Origin: Sagittula sp048553715
GTDB lineage: Bacteria > Pseudomonadota > Alphaproteobacteria > Rhodobacterales > Rhodobacteraceae
Length of the DNA stretch: 64,000 nucleotides
Assembly: GCF_048553715.1 (NCBI RefSeq)
Contig: NZ_JBLZNC010000006.1
Span: 186,001-250,000, forward strand
Direction: 5' to 3'
In this document: in pieces, positions 16,538 through 25,116 of the stretch
Position numbering within the stretch: position 1 is the stretch's first letter
How the letters are laid out: each line of letters opens with the position of its first letter
Notes under the pieces: model-generated
The model's input: only the letters and a program-made list of their open reading frames with translations
What the model was told of the DNA's origin: nothing
Database searches by the model: none
Program-made: the position numbers and the translations under genes

Positions 16538-17202
16538 TCGAGAAGGGCGCGTGCGGCGGCCTGTTCGGCCAGACGTTTGCTGCCTGCGGTGGCTGTGGCG
16601 GTCTCGCCATTGTCGATGCGCGCCTCGATGGTGAAGACGGGCGCATGATCGGGGCCTGACCGCTCCACAGTGACGTAGCGTGGCGGGGACATCTTGCGCG
16701 CCTGCGCCCATTCCTGCAGCGCTGTTTTGGCGTCCTTCGCGTCGTCGTCCACCTCGGCGATGCGCGGCCCCCAGAGACGCAGGATCATCTCCTGTGCGGT
16801 CTCGAAACCGGCATCGAGATAGACAGCGGCAATCAGCGCCTCCATGGCGTCGCCCAGCAGCGCCTGTTTGCGCCGTCCGCCCGACATCTGTTCGGACCGG
16901 CCCAGTTTGAGCGCATCGCCAAGCTGGATGTCGCGGGCGACGTCGGCGCAGGCCTCCTTGCGCACCAAAGCGTTGTAGCGCGGGGCCAGTTGGCCTTCGC
17001 TGGCCTTGCGGTCATGCGCCAGAAGCGCCTCGGCCATCACCAGACCCAGCACGCGGTCGCCCAGAAACTCCAGCCGCTGGTTGTCGCCACGGGTGGGGGA
17101 GGACATCGACGAATGGGTCAGGGCGCGGCGCAGCCGGTCCTTGTCGCGGAACGAATAGCCCAACCGGTCTTCTAGCGCTTTGGCCTCTGGTGACAGTTTC
17201 AT
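16525..17202 (-). CDS. rnc: Ribonuclease III
   Basis: A 225-residue RNase III. The endonuclease signature 'QRLEFLGDRVLGLVMAEAL' (about residues 42-60) and the second acidic cluster 'GDAMEALIAAVYLD' are intact, and residues from about 155 form the double-stranded RNA-binding domain ending 'AEQAAARALLDQL'. It processes rRNA precursors and structured mRNAs. It is 15 bases after lepB, so they are cotranscribed. Confidence 0.97.
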   Translation of the reverse strand: MKLSPEAKALEDRLGYSFRDKDRLRRALTHSSMSSPTRGDNQRLEFLGDRVLGLVMAEALLAHDRKASEGQLAPRYNALVRKEACADVARDIQLGDALKLGRSEQMSGGRRKQALLGDAMEALIAAVYLDAGFETAQEMILRLWGPRIAEVDDDAKDAKTALQEWAQARKMSPPRYVTVERSGPDHAPVFTIEARIDNGETATATAGSKRLAEQAAARALLDQLD

Positions 17203-17217
17203 GCGCAGCCTCGAACC

Positions 17218-18051
17218 TTAGTCGACCTTTTTGAAGAAGCGATCACCGCGCCACGTCCAGAAGAACAGCATCGACCGGCCCGCGGACGAGAACATCACAC
17301 GATCCGCACGACCGACGAGGTTTTCAAACGGCACCATTCCAACGCCGCCGACCATGCCGGACACACGGCTGTCGGCGCTGTTGTCGCGGTTGTCGCCCAT
17401 GAAAAAGAAGTGACCCTCGGGGACTTCGTAGACACCGGTGTGGTCCGAGCTTTGGTCGCCGATGTTCAGGATGGAATGCGACACGCCACCGGGCAGGGTT
17501 TCGGTCATGCGGGTCTTGGTGCAGGTGCCGCCCTCGCCCACAGGGCCGTTTTCACAGCGCGGGCGCAGACCTTGGGGGCCTTGGGGGGCTTGCGTTTCGG
17601 TAAAGGTGCCAGCGGGCTCAACCGGCACTGCCTCGCCATTGAGGTACAGCTGGCCGTTGCGCATCTGCACGGTGTCGCCGGGCAGGCCGATCAGGCGCTT
17701 GATGTAGTCACGCCCCGAAGACGGGTGACGGAACACCACCACATCGCCGCGCTCCGGCTCGGAGCCGAACAGACGTGTGTTGTCGCCATCGGCCCAGCCG
17801 CAGATATCCTTGGCATCGATATCGATGCCGACGCTGGGCACGATGACCGAAGGGCAAGAGGCGTAGGAGTAGCCGTAGGCCATCTTGTTCACAAAGAGAA
17901 AGTCACCGATCAGTAACGTGTCTTTCATGCTGCCCGACGGAATCCAGAAGGGCTGAAACAGGAAAGTGCGAAACACGCCTGCGATCAGCAAGGCATAGAC
18001 CACCGTCTTGATCGTTTCGACGATGCCGCCCTTTTTCTCTTCGGTTGTCAT
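17218..18051 (-). CDS. lepB: Signal peptidase I
   Basis: A 277-residue type I signal peptidase. One N-terminal membrane helix (about residues 10-30), then the nucleophile in 'WIPSGSMKDTLLIGD' and the general-base Lys in 'GRDYIKRLIGLPGD', with 'FFMGDNRDNSADSRV' box E. The ATG at 18051 has an AAGGGGC site; an earlier ATG at 18111 adds 20 residues and lacks a good site. Two cysteine pairs lie in the periplasmic part. It removes signal peptides from exported proteins. It is upstream of rnc. Confidence 0.95.
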   Translation of the reverse strand: MTTEEKKGGIVETIKTVVYALLIAGVFRTFLFQPFWIPSGSMKDTLLIGDFLFVNKMAYGYSYASCPSVIVPSVGIDIDAKDICGWADGDNTRLFGSEPERGDVVVFRHPSSGRDYIKRLIGLPGDTVQMRNGQLYLNGEAVPVEPAGTFTETQAPQGPQGLRPRCENGPVGEGGTCTKTRMTETLPGGVSHSILNIGDQSSDHTGVYEVPEGHFFFMGDNRDNSADSRVSGMVGGVGMVPFENLVGRADRVMFSSAGRSMLFFWTWRGDRFFKKVD

Positions 18052-18129
18052 GAAAAGCCCCTTGAACCCAAATATAATGCGCTTAGTGCGCGGCAGGGCA
18101 GGGCGTGTCAAGCCAGCCGTCGCGGTGTG

Positions 18130-18534
18130 TCAGGCTTTGACGGGGCGTGCTTCGATCACGACAAAGGCCTGCGCCCATGGGTGGTCGTCGGTCAGGGTGA
18201 CGTGGATGATGGCCTCGTGACCCTCGGGTGTCATCTCGGCCAGCCGTTCCGCCGCCCAGCCGGTGACGGCCATGACCGGTTGGCCGGTGTCGAGGTTGGA
18301 GACCGCCATGTCCTTCCACGCGATGCCCATGCGCAAACCGGTGCCCAAGGCTTTGGAGCAGGCCTCCTTGGCGGCCCAGCGTTTGGCATAGGTGCCGGCC
18401 ACATCCCGCCGACGCTCGGCCTTGGCCTGCTCGGTCGGGGTAAAGACGCGGTTGCGGAACCTGTCCCCGAACCGGTCCAAGGTGCCCGCGATGCGGTCGA
18501 TATTCGCAAGATCGGTGCCGATGCCTAAAATCAT
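18130..18534 (-). CDS. acpS: Holo-[acyl-carrier-protein] synthase
   Basis: A 134-residue AcpS. 'ILGIGTDLANIDRI' at the N-terminus holds the Mg-binding Asp and 'YAKRWAAKEACSKALGTG' the Glu/Lys of the active site. It transfers 4'-phosphopantetheine from CoA to acyl carrier protein. It lies between pdxJ and lepB in the conserved order, with one deaminase gene inserted before it. Confidence 0.95.
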   Translation of the reverse strand: MILGIGTDLANIDRIAGTLDRFGDRFRNRVFTPTEQAKAERRRDVAGTYAKRWAAKEACSKALGTGLRMGIAWKDMAVSNLDTGQPVMAVTGWAAERLAEMTPEGHEAIIHVTLTDDHPWAQAFVVIEARPVKA

Positions 18535-18574
18535 GCGCCGTTAGCTATGGCGTGGCACGCCCCTGCGCAAGCCA

Positions 18575-19045
18575 TCAGTCTGCCGCATTGGCATAGACAT
18601 GGGTGATACGGTCGGCACACACGCCGCCAATGGCGGTAAATGCCTTGTGATCGGCGCGGTCGAAATCCTCGATCCGCAGTCCGGGAAAGGCAAAATACTT
18701 GTCCTCGACGACATCGGGGCGGCCTGCGGCATAGATCACGCGGCTGATCCCGGCAAAGCGCATCGCCGCAAGGCACATCTCGCAGGGTTGCAGGGTGGTC
18801 AGCAGGGTGCAGCCGCTCAGGTCCGGGTCGGATAGCGCGCGGGTTGCGGCTGAGATCGCCACGATTTCCGCGTGGCGGGTGGGATCGTGGTGCAGATGGA
18901 CCTGATTCAGCCCGCGCGACAAAATGGCGTCACCGCGCATCACGGCGGCTGCAATGCCAGCCTTGCCGCCATCGTCGACCTCGGCCAAGGCCCGGTCAAT
19001 CAGATCGCGCATGGTGTCGATTTCTGCGGAGGTGGCATTAGGCAT
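18575..19045 (-). CDS. Nucleoside/nucleobase deaminase (CMP/dCMP deaminase fold)
   Basis: A 156-residue zinc deaminase. The zinc site is clear: 'HAEIVAI' at residues 58-64 and 'PCEMCLAA' with Cys88 and Cys91. The C-terminal part resembles bacterial guanine deaminases more than TadA, but tRNA adenosine, guanine or pterin substrates cannot be told apart here. The ATG at 19045 has an AAGGA site; an earlier ATG at 19078 has none. It is placed between pdxJ and acpS, not a usual member of that block. Confidence 0.82.
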   Translation of the reverse strand: MPNATSAEIDTMRDLIDRALAEVDDGGKAGIAAAVMRGDAILSRGLNQVHLHHDPTRHAEIVAISAATRALSDPDLSGCTLLTTLQPCEMCLAAMRFAGISRVIYAAGRPDVVEDKYFAFPGLRIEDFDRADHKAFTAIGGVCADRITHVYANAAD

Positions 19046-19128
19046 GAGCGCTGTCCTTTGCTGAGATGCACAGAACAACGCCGCCGCAGCCGCGCAGGTT
19101 GCACGGGCCGCGGCGGGAGGACGTAAAA

Positions 19129-19881
19129 TCAGGCGCGGGCTTCGTCCATCAGGCGGCGCATCTCGGCGATGGCGGGCTGGAGGCCCAGGAAAATCGCCTC
19201 GCCAATCAGGAAGTGACCGATGTTCAGCTCCATCACCTCGGGGAAGGCGGCCACGGGTTTGACCGTCTCATAGGTCAGTCCATGGCCTGCGTGCACCTCA
19301 AGCCCGAGCGAATGGGCGTAGGCTGACATCTCGCGCATCTTTTCCAGCTCGGCGCGGTGCAGATCCATGTCGCCGTCAACAAAGCTGTCGCAATAGCCGC
19401 CGGTGTGCAGTTCGATCACCTGTGCGCCAATCCTGTGCGCGGCATCGATCTGGCGTTTGTCGGCGGCGATAAAGATCGAGACGCGGCAACCTGCCTCGCG
19501 CAGGGGCGCGATGAAATGCGCCAGCCGGTTTTCGTCATTGGCCACTTCCAGCCCGCCTTCGGTGGTGCGCTCCTCGCGCTTTTCGGGCACGATGCAGACC
19601 GCATGCGGTTTGTGCCGCAGCGCGATGGTCTGCATTTCATCGGTGGCGGCCATCTCGAAGTTGAGCGGCACGCTCAGCGCGTCCATCAGACGTTCGATGT
19701 CGGGGTCGGTGATATGGCGGCGATCCTCGCGCAGATGGGCGGTGATGCCATCGGCGCCCGCATCCTCGGCCAGTTTGGCGGCGCGGACGGGATCGGGATA
19801 GGCGCCGCCACGGGCGTTGCGAACGGTGGCGACGTGGTCGATGTTCACGCCAAGGCGCAGGCGGCCAGCGTATTGGGTCAT
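19129..19881 (-). CDS. pdxJ: Pyridoxine 5'-phosphate synthase
   Basis: A 250-residue TIM-barrel enzyme. 'LGVNIDHVATVRNARGG' at the N-terminus, 'GADGITAHLREDRRHI', 'VCIVPEKREERTTEGG' and 'VHAGHGLTYETV' with 'ELNIGHFLIGEAIF' are diagnostic. It condenses 3-amino-2-oxopropyl phosphate with deoxyxylulose 5-phosphate to give pyridoxine 5'-phosphate. PLP enzymes are numerous in this window. Confidence 0.97.
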   Translation of the reverse strand: MTQYAGRLRLGVNIDHVATVRNARGGAYPDPVRAAKLAEDAGADGITAHLREDRRHITDPDIERLMDALSVPLNFEMAATDEMQTIALRHKPHAVCIVPEKREERTTEGGLEVANDENRLAHFIAPLREAGCRVSIFIAADKRQIDAAHRIGAQVIELHTGGYCDSFVDGDMDLHRAELEKMREMSAYAHSLGLEVHAGHGLTYETVKPVAAFPEVMELNIGHFLIGEAIFLGLQPAIAEMRRLMDEARA

Positions 19882-19944
19882 GACAGGGTCCTCACGAGGG
19901 GCGCGGTGTTTGACAATTTGATCAAACGGTAGCGCCCCGCGCGG

Positions 19945-19993
19945 GAAAATAAAAGCGGCCCCTGCCGGTCAGGCTGTGACATGGGGCCGCTTT
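19945..19993 (-). terminator. Rho-independent terminator of the YceI-OmpA gene
   Basis: On the minus strand an 11-bp stem AAAGCGGCCCC / GGGGCCGCTTT closes a 20-base loop and is followed by TTATTTTC. It begins immediately after the stop codon of the gene ending at 19999. Confidence 0.88.
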
Positions 19994-19998
19994 GGCGG

Positions 19999-21039
19999 TC
20001 AGCTTCCGGTCATCACCGCAAATTCGATGCGGCGGTTGCGCTCGCGCCCGCGGGCGGTGGCGTTGTCCGCGATCGGCTGGCTGTCGCCATGGCCGACGAC
20101 GCTCAAGGCGGACGGCGACACGCCCAAGGCGCTGAGCGCATCGGCCACGCTTTGCGCGCGCAGGGTGGACAGGCGGCGGTTCAGTTCGGGATTGCCTTGG
20201 GAATCGGTATGACCGGAAACACGCAGGGCGATTTGCGGGCAGCTTAAAACGGTTTCCGAAATCGCCTCTAGCAGCGGACGGCTGTAGGGCTGCAGCGCTG
20301 CGCTGCCGGAATCAAAGGTGATCCGGCCACTGATCGAGATCGCCTTGAACCGGTTCTGGCAGTCCTGCAGGCTCAAGCCCCCGGCAGGCGCTGCACCGAC
20401 AGAGGCAAGGTTGAGCGTCTCCGGCGCGGCGGTGCTGCCGTTGCGGTTGAAGGCAAGGTTAAAGCTGAAGGTGGCCGAGGGGATCACGTCTACATCCACC
20501 GTCTCTTCGAGGCGCTGAAGGCGTTCCTCCAGCTCGAAGGTCGAAATGCTGTAGGACACCGGCTGGGCCGAGGCGACGGACACCGTGTCATTATCAAGCA
20601 GCGTCACGATCACATCGGTCTGGAATTCACGGCTGAGACCGACAAAATCCATCGTGTAGGGCAGGGTGATCCGTTTGCGGCGCAGCGTCTCAAGGTCGTT
20701 CAGCACCGCCGGGGGGATCTGCAGGGAGATCCGCGCTTCGGGGTCTTCGAAGGTTTCAAACAGGATGAACCGCAGGCGCACGTTGCGCATGTCCACCTTG
20801 GTTTCGACGCTGTCGAGATCGACAATCAGCTCGGCCTTGCCGGCCTCGTCAATGGTGCCGCGAAAGCTTTGAAAGCTGTGGACCTCGACCTTTTCGACAT
20901 TCTTGATGGTCTGAAAGCTCAGGACCGATTGGCTGCCATCCAGCGTCCAGCCTTTGGCAAAGGGATCTGCCGATTGGGCAAAAGCGGCCGGTGCCAGCAG
21001 GGTCGCTGCCACGGCGGCCTGTTTAAAAATCTTCCACAT
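19999..21039 (-). CDS. OmpA-family protein with N-terminal YceI-like domain
   Basis: A 346-residue exported protein. A signal peptide (residues 1-21, ending AAFA) is followed by a YceI-like lipocalin-type domain (about 27-190; 'WTLDGSQSVLSFQTIKN', 'SFRGTIDEAGKAELIVDLDSVET', 'TLPYTMDFVGLSREFQTDV'). A short linker leads to a C-terminal OmpA/MotB peptidoglycan-binding domain ('ITFDSGSAAL', 'RVSGHTDSQGNPELNRRLS', 'RERNRRIEFAV'). It lacks the beta-barrel of true OmpA. The fusion suggests a periplasmic hydrophobic-ligand carrier fixed to the cell wall; this is inference. The ATG at 21039 has a GGGGAT site. Confidence 0.85.
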   Translation of the reverse strand: MWKIFKQAAVAATLLAPAAFAQSADPFAKGWTLDGSQSVLSFQTIKNVEKVEVHSFQSFRGTIDEAGKAELIVDLDSVETKVDMRNVRLRFILFETFEDPEARISLQIPPAVLNDLETLRRKRITLPYTMDFVGLSREFQTDVIVTLLDNDTVSVASAQPVSYSISTFELEERLQRLEETVDVDVIPSATFSFNLAFNRNGSTAAPETLNLASVGAAPAGGLSLQDCQNRFKAISISGRITFDSGSAALQPYSRPLLEAISETVLSCPQIALRVSGHTDSQGNPELNRRLSTLRAQSVADALSALGVSPSALSVVGHGDSQPIADNATARGRERNRRIEFAVMTGS

Positions 21040-21125
21040 AAAGTTATCCCCAGGTTTGTAATTCAATATCTTGTGTCTATCCCAAGGTATTGTGGTACGG
21101 TTGATTCGATAACTATTATTTTTCA

Positions 21126-21137
21126 AAACTTGCTTAA
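21126..21137. repeat. 12-bp motif AAACTTGCTTAA, copy 2
   Basis: It lies in the 138-base divergent promoter region between the YceI-OmpA gene and the haem-protein gene. Here the motif is part of an inverted repeat AACTT-GCTT-AAGTT. The same 12 bases occur at 5567-5578. Confidence 0.35.
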
Positions 21138-21177
21138 GTTGTAGAAGCGCGGGTTTTGACGGGCATGGGGGTGTTCG

Positions 21178-21846
21178 ATGAAGCATTTTTTAGGCGGTTT
21201 GGCTGTCGGGCTTGCGGGCTGGGCGGGGTATATGGTGCTGGCTCCGGGACAGCGGGCTGCACCAGATGTAGTGCCCACGCAGGAGGCGATTGCGGCTTTG
21301 ACCGCTCCGGCGGGCGCAACACCTGCGCCAGAGCCACAACAGACTGACGCAGATGATTGGGCCGCTGTGCGTGCAACGCGCGATCCGTCAGCGGTGGCGA
21401 TGTATCTGTCGCAGCATCCTGACGGGCCGAACCGCGATGCGGCGATGGCGTTTCTCAACGAATTGCTTGTGCCTGATGACAGGGCGTCTGTGACGCGGGG
21501 CATTGCCGCGCCTTTGGCCCCGGCGCAGGCCGCGTCGGCAGGGCCTGATTTCTCGGACGCGTCCATGTGGGCGGAGGGCGCAGCCCCCGTCACAGGGTTC
21601 CGGGCCAGCGATCTGGACACGGTCCTGACGCTGATGCCCAGCTATCCGCCGCTCGAAGGGTTGCCCGCCGCCGCTTGGCAGGGCAAGGCCTGCGCCGATT
21701 GCCACAGCCTGACCGTGACCGAGCTTTGCGGCCATTCCGAGCTGTACAACACCGCGAATTTCGATTTCGACGCGGGCACACAGCACCCCTTGGGCGCGTC
21801 GTTCAAGAGGATGCTGGCAGGCTGGGCGGAAAAGGGCTGTCCCTAA
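21178..21846 (+). CDS. Membrane-anchored protein with one CXXCH haem motif
   Basis: A 222-residue protein with an N-terminal hydrophobic segment (about residues 5-22), a low-complexity Ala/Pro/Asp-rich middle, and a single haem c motif 'CADCHSLT' at about residue 179. A second Cys pair ('ELCGH' and the final 'KGCP') lies downstream. No distal Met context typical of class I cytochromes is obvious. I infer a periplasmic c-type haem protein of unknown role. It is divergent from the YceI-OmpA gene and may share its control region. Confidence 0.65.
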   Translation: MKHFLGGLAVGLAGWAGYMVLAPGQRAAPDVVPTQEAIAALTAPAGATPAPEPQQTDADDWAAVRATRDPSAVAMYLSQHPDGPNRDAAMAFLNELLVPDDRASVTRGIAAPLAPAQAASAGPDFSDASMWAEGAAPVTGFRASDLDTVLTLMPSYPPLEGLPAAAWQGKACADCHSLTVTELCGHSELYNTANFDFDAGTQHPLGASFKRMLAGWAEKGCP

Positions 21847-21867
21847 TGGCCACTGGCCGCGCCCCGA

Positions 21868-22524
21868 TCAGCGGGCGCGGTTCTCTGCCTTGCGCTGTTT
21901 AAGCTCGGCGAATTTGGCGGCAATCGCGCCTTTGCGCCGGTTCTGGAACGCGGTGATGATCGGCAGCGAGATATAGTAGCAGATCGTCGCGCAGATCATG
22001 CCGGGAATGATCCCGCCGATCATATAAGGGTAGAACACCTCGTGGTAGAAGATCGACAGGTTGGTCCAGTCGACCTGATGGCCGGTCAGCACCGCCCATA
22101 GATTGTCCCACAAATCGTCGCCTGCTTTCAGGAACTTGGACACCAAGCCGCCGTCGTGGCCGTGATGGCGGGCGTCAGGGCCGGGGTCGTTCAGACCCAG
22201 CAGCCAATACCCCATTTTCATCGACACAACGCCGATGGGCACGTAGGTCAGCGGATTGCCAAAGAATGTCGCAAGGATCGATGCCAGCAGATTGCCCCGC
22301 ATGACAAATGAAATGATCGCGGCGGTGACGAAATGCAGACCATAGAACGGGGTAAAGGTGGTAAACACCCCCGCCCAGATCCCGCGCGCAATGCGATGCG
22401 GGGGATCAGGCAGACGGTTCAGGCGCAGACGCACGTAGCGCGCCGCACGGCCCCAACCCCCTTTGGGCCATAGCGCGTGAAGCACGATCCGCCAGATCGG
22501 CCGTCTGTCGCGTCGCTTGAACAC
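21868..22524 (-). CDS. DUF2062 domain-containing membrane protein
   Basis: A 218-residue protein with a basic N-terminus and membrane segments typical of DUF2062 ('GIWAGVFTTFTPFYGLHFVTAAI', 'ATFFGNPLTYVPIG', and one more near 170-195). The family is conserved next to rsh or pdxJ in alphaproteobacteria, as here (14 bases after rsh). The function is unknown. Confidence 0.85.
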   Translation of the reverse strand: MFKRRDRRPIWRIVLHALWPKGGWGRAARYVRLRLNRLPDPPHRIARGIWAGVFTTFTPFYGLHFVTAAIISFVMRGNLLASILATFFGNPLTYVPIGVVSMKMGYWLLGLNDPGPDARHHGHDGGLVSKFLKAGDDLWDNLWAVLTGHQVDWTNLSIFYHEVFYPYMIGGIIPGMICATICYYISLPIITAFQNRRKGAIAAKFAELKQRKAENRAR

Positions 22525-22537
22525 CTGTCAGGGCCCT

Positions 22538-24673
22538 TTATTCCGCCGCCTCCGGCGTGGTTTCCAGTTCGGGATCGCGGCGCCGTTCGACAGAGGCGAC
22601 CATGCTTTCCGCCTCAAGGGCAGAGATCACCGAATGCAGATGTTCGGCGTCACGTAGATCGATCTCCATCATGATACGGTAAAAATCCGGTTTTCGATCC
22701 TGAAACGTCATGTCCGAGATATTGGCCTTTTGCTCGCCAATCAATGTGCAGATTCGTCCCAGGGCACCGGCGTCGTTGCTCAGCACCATTTCCAGCGCGA
22801 CCGTGTAGACGGGCGGGTGGGTGCCATCGGCCCAATGCAGGTCCAGCCAGCGGTCGGGCTGGTCCTCAAAGACCTCCAGCGCGGTGCAGTCGATCGCATG
22901 GACAGACACGCCGCGCCCACGGTGGGCAATGCCGACAATCCGTTCGCCAGGCAGGGGCTGGCAGCAGGCGGCGCGTGCGAACCCCTGACCGCCAAGGCCG
23001 ACAACAGCGCGCTGGACCTCGACCTCGTTGTCTTGGGCAATGACCAGATTGGGATAGACGGATTCGACGACCTCGCGGGTCGTCAGCTCCGCCGAGCCAA
23101 GCCGCGCCAGCAGGGTTTCAACATCGCTAAGCCGCAAGGTGGCCGCGGCCTTTTCCAGCACCTTGTCGGTGGCTTTCTTGCCATGCGCGTCAAAGGCCGC
23201 GCGGGCCAGTTCCAACCCCAGACGGGCAAAGCGTTCCTTGTTCGCCTCGCGCAGGGCGCGGCGGATCGCGGTCTTGGCCTTGCCGGTGGTGGCGATGTCC
23301 AGCCAAGTCGCCTGCGGGATCTGCCCCTCGGCGGTGATAATTTCCACCGATTGCCCGTTTTTCAGACGTGTCCAAAGGGGCACGCGGATGCCATCGACCT
23401 TGGCGCCCACACATTTGGAGCCGATCCGTGTGTGGATCTGATAAGCGTAATCCAACGGCGTCGCGCCTTTGGGCAGCTTGACCACATCGCCCTTGGGCGT
23501 GAAGCAGAACACCTTGTCGGAATACATCTCCAGCTTGACCGCTTCCATAAAGGCGTCGTGGTCTTCTTCGCTGTCGAACTGTTCGGTCATCGAGGCGATC
23601 CACTTTGCCGGATCGACGGCAAAGCGGTTCTCGGCGGGGGCGCCATCACGGTAGGACCAATGCGCGGCCACACCGGTTTCGGCGACTTCGTGCATTTCGC
23701 TGGTGCGGATCTGAACCTCGACCCGCTTGCCGTCGCGCCCTGATACGGTGGTGTGGATCGACCGGTAGCCGTTGGATTTCGGCTGGCTGATATAGTCCTT
23801 GAAGCGGCCCGGCACCGATTTCCAGCGCTGGTGGATCGCGCCCAGCACGGCATAGCAATCCGCCTCAGAGCGTGTGATCACGCGAAAGCCGTAGATGTCC
23901 GACAGGCGGGAAAAGCCGATCTTCTTTTCCTGCATCTTGCGCCAGATGCTGTACGGTTTCTTGGCGCGGCCATAGACCTCGGCATCAATACCGGCCTTGT
24001 CCAGCTCATGCCGCATGTCCGAGGTGATCCGGTGGATGACGTCACCGGTTTCCTTTTGCAGCGTAATAAAGCGGCGGATGATGGATTCACGCCCCTGCGG
24101 GTTCAGCACGCGAAAGGCCAGATCCTCCAGCTCCTCGCGCATGGACTGCATCCCCATGCGCCCGGCAAGCGGGGCGTAGATGTCCATGGTTTCACGCGCT
24201 TTTTGCAGCTGTTTTTCCGGCTTCATCGCCTTGATCGTGCGCATGTTGTGCAGACGATCGGCCAGTTTTACCAAAATGACCCGCAGGTCTTTGGACATGG
24301 CCATGAACAGCTTGCGAAAGTTTTCCGCCTGTTTGGTTTCCGAGCTCGACAACTGCAGGTTTGTCAGCTTGGTCACACCGTCGACCAGCTCGGCCACATC
24401 CTTGCCGAACTTCTCCGACACCTCTGTGTAGGTGGATCGGGTGTCTTCGATGGTGTCATGCAACAGCGCCGTGACGATGGTTGCATCGTCAAGTTGTTGC
24501 TCCGTCAGGATGGCGGCCACCGCAACGGGATGTGTGAAATAGGGCTCTCCGCTTTTGCGGAACTGCCCCTCGTGCATGAGGCGGCCATAATCATAGGCCG
24601 CCTTGATCAGCGCTTCGTTCGTGCGCGGATTGTAGTTGCGAACAAGAGCAACAAGATCCTCGGCGGCGATCAT
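22538..24673 (-). CDS. rsh: Bifunctional (p)ppGpp synthetase/hydrolase (RSH)
   Basis: A 711-residue Rel/SpoT protein with all domains. The HD hydrolase has 'LLHDTIEDT' (about residue 70), the synthetase has 'GYRSIHTTV' and 'RVEVQIRTSEMHEVAE', the TGS domain has 'CFTPKGDVVKLPKGATPLDYA', followed by a zinc-finger/helical region and a C-terminal ACT domain. Both catalytic halves look intact, so it should make and destroy the stringent-response alarmone. It is the only RSH protein seen in the window. rpoZ lies 16 bases upstream, a classic pairing. Confidence 0.96.
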   Translation of the reverse strand: MIAAEDLVALVRNYNPRTNEALIKAAYDYGRLMHEGQFRKSGEPYFTHPVAVAAILTEQQLDDATIVTALLHDTIEDTRSTYTEVSEKFGKDVAELVDGVTKLTNLQLSSSETKQAENFRKLFMAMSKDLRVILVKLADRLHNMRTIKAMKPEKQLQKARETMDIYAPLAGRMGMQSMREELEDLAFRVLNPQGRESIIRRFITLQKETGDVIHRITSDMRHELDKAGIDAEVYGRAKKPYSIWRKMQEKKIGFSRLSDIYGFRVITRSEADCYAVLGAIHQRWKSVPGRFKDYISQPKSNGYRSIHTTVSGRDGKRVEVQIRTSEMHEVAETGVAAHWSYRDGAPAENRFAVDPAKWIASMTEQFDSEEDHDAFMEAVKLEMYSDKVFCFTPKGDVVKLPKGATPLDYAYQIHTRIGSKCVGAKVDGIRVPLWTRLKNGQSVEIITAEGQIPQATWLDIATTGKAKTAIRRALREANKERFARLGLELARAAFDAHGKKATDKVLEKAAATLRLSDVETLLARLGSAELTTREVVESVYPNLVIAQDNEVEVQRAVVGLGGQGFARAACCQPLPGERIVGIAHRGRGVSVHAIDCTALEVFEDQPDRWLDLHWADGTHPPVYTVALEMVLSNDAGALGRICTLIGEQKANISDMTFQDRKPDFYRIMMEIDLRDAEHLHSVISALEAESMVASVERRRDPELETTPEAAE

Positions 24674-24689
24674 GCTGCCTGGCCCAGCC

Positions 24690-25043
24690 TTAACCCTGAC
24701 CCTGTGCTTCCATCAGGGCGCGCAGCAGTTTTTCCTCGGACATGTCGTCGTCCTGCGGTTTGTCCTGCTCGGCACCCATCAGCAGCGCCATGGCGTCGTC
24801 TTCGGGTTCGTCGACTTCGATCTGCGTCTGGTTCGATTCGATCAGACGTTCGCGCAGCTCGTCGGTGGACTGGGTTTCCTCTGCGATTTCGCGCAGCGCC
24901 ACAACGGGGTTCTTGTCGTTGTCGCGGTCCACGGTGATCGCGGCGCCCGATGAAATCTCGCGCGCCCGATGGGCGGCCAGCATCACCAGATCAAAGCGGT
25001 TGGGAACCTTATCGACGCAATCTTCTACCGTCACGCGGGCCAT
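24690..25043 (-). CDS. rpoZ: RNA polymerase omega subunit
   Basis: A 117-residue omega. 'MARVTVEDCVDKVPNRFDLVMLAAHRA' and 'ALREIAEETQ' are the conserved helices; the C-terminal 50 residues are an acidic tail ('DEPEDDAMALLMGAEQDK') common in alphaproteobacteria. Omega stabilises beta' and forms part of a ppGpp site, which fits its place upstream of rsh. Confidence 0.95.
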   Translation of the reverse strand: MARVTVEDCVDKVPNRFDLVMLAAHRAREISSGAAITVDRDNDKNPVVALREIAEETQSTDELRERLIESNQTQIEVDEPEDDAMALLMGAEQDKPQDDDMSEEKLLRALMEAQGQG

Positions 25044-25116
25044 GTGAGTGCTCCAGTCCTAGGGTGGATTCTTCTCGAGAAAACTCCACTTAGCGCGGTC
25101 GGCCCGAAGATACAAG

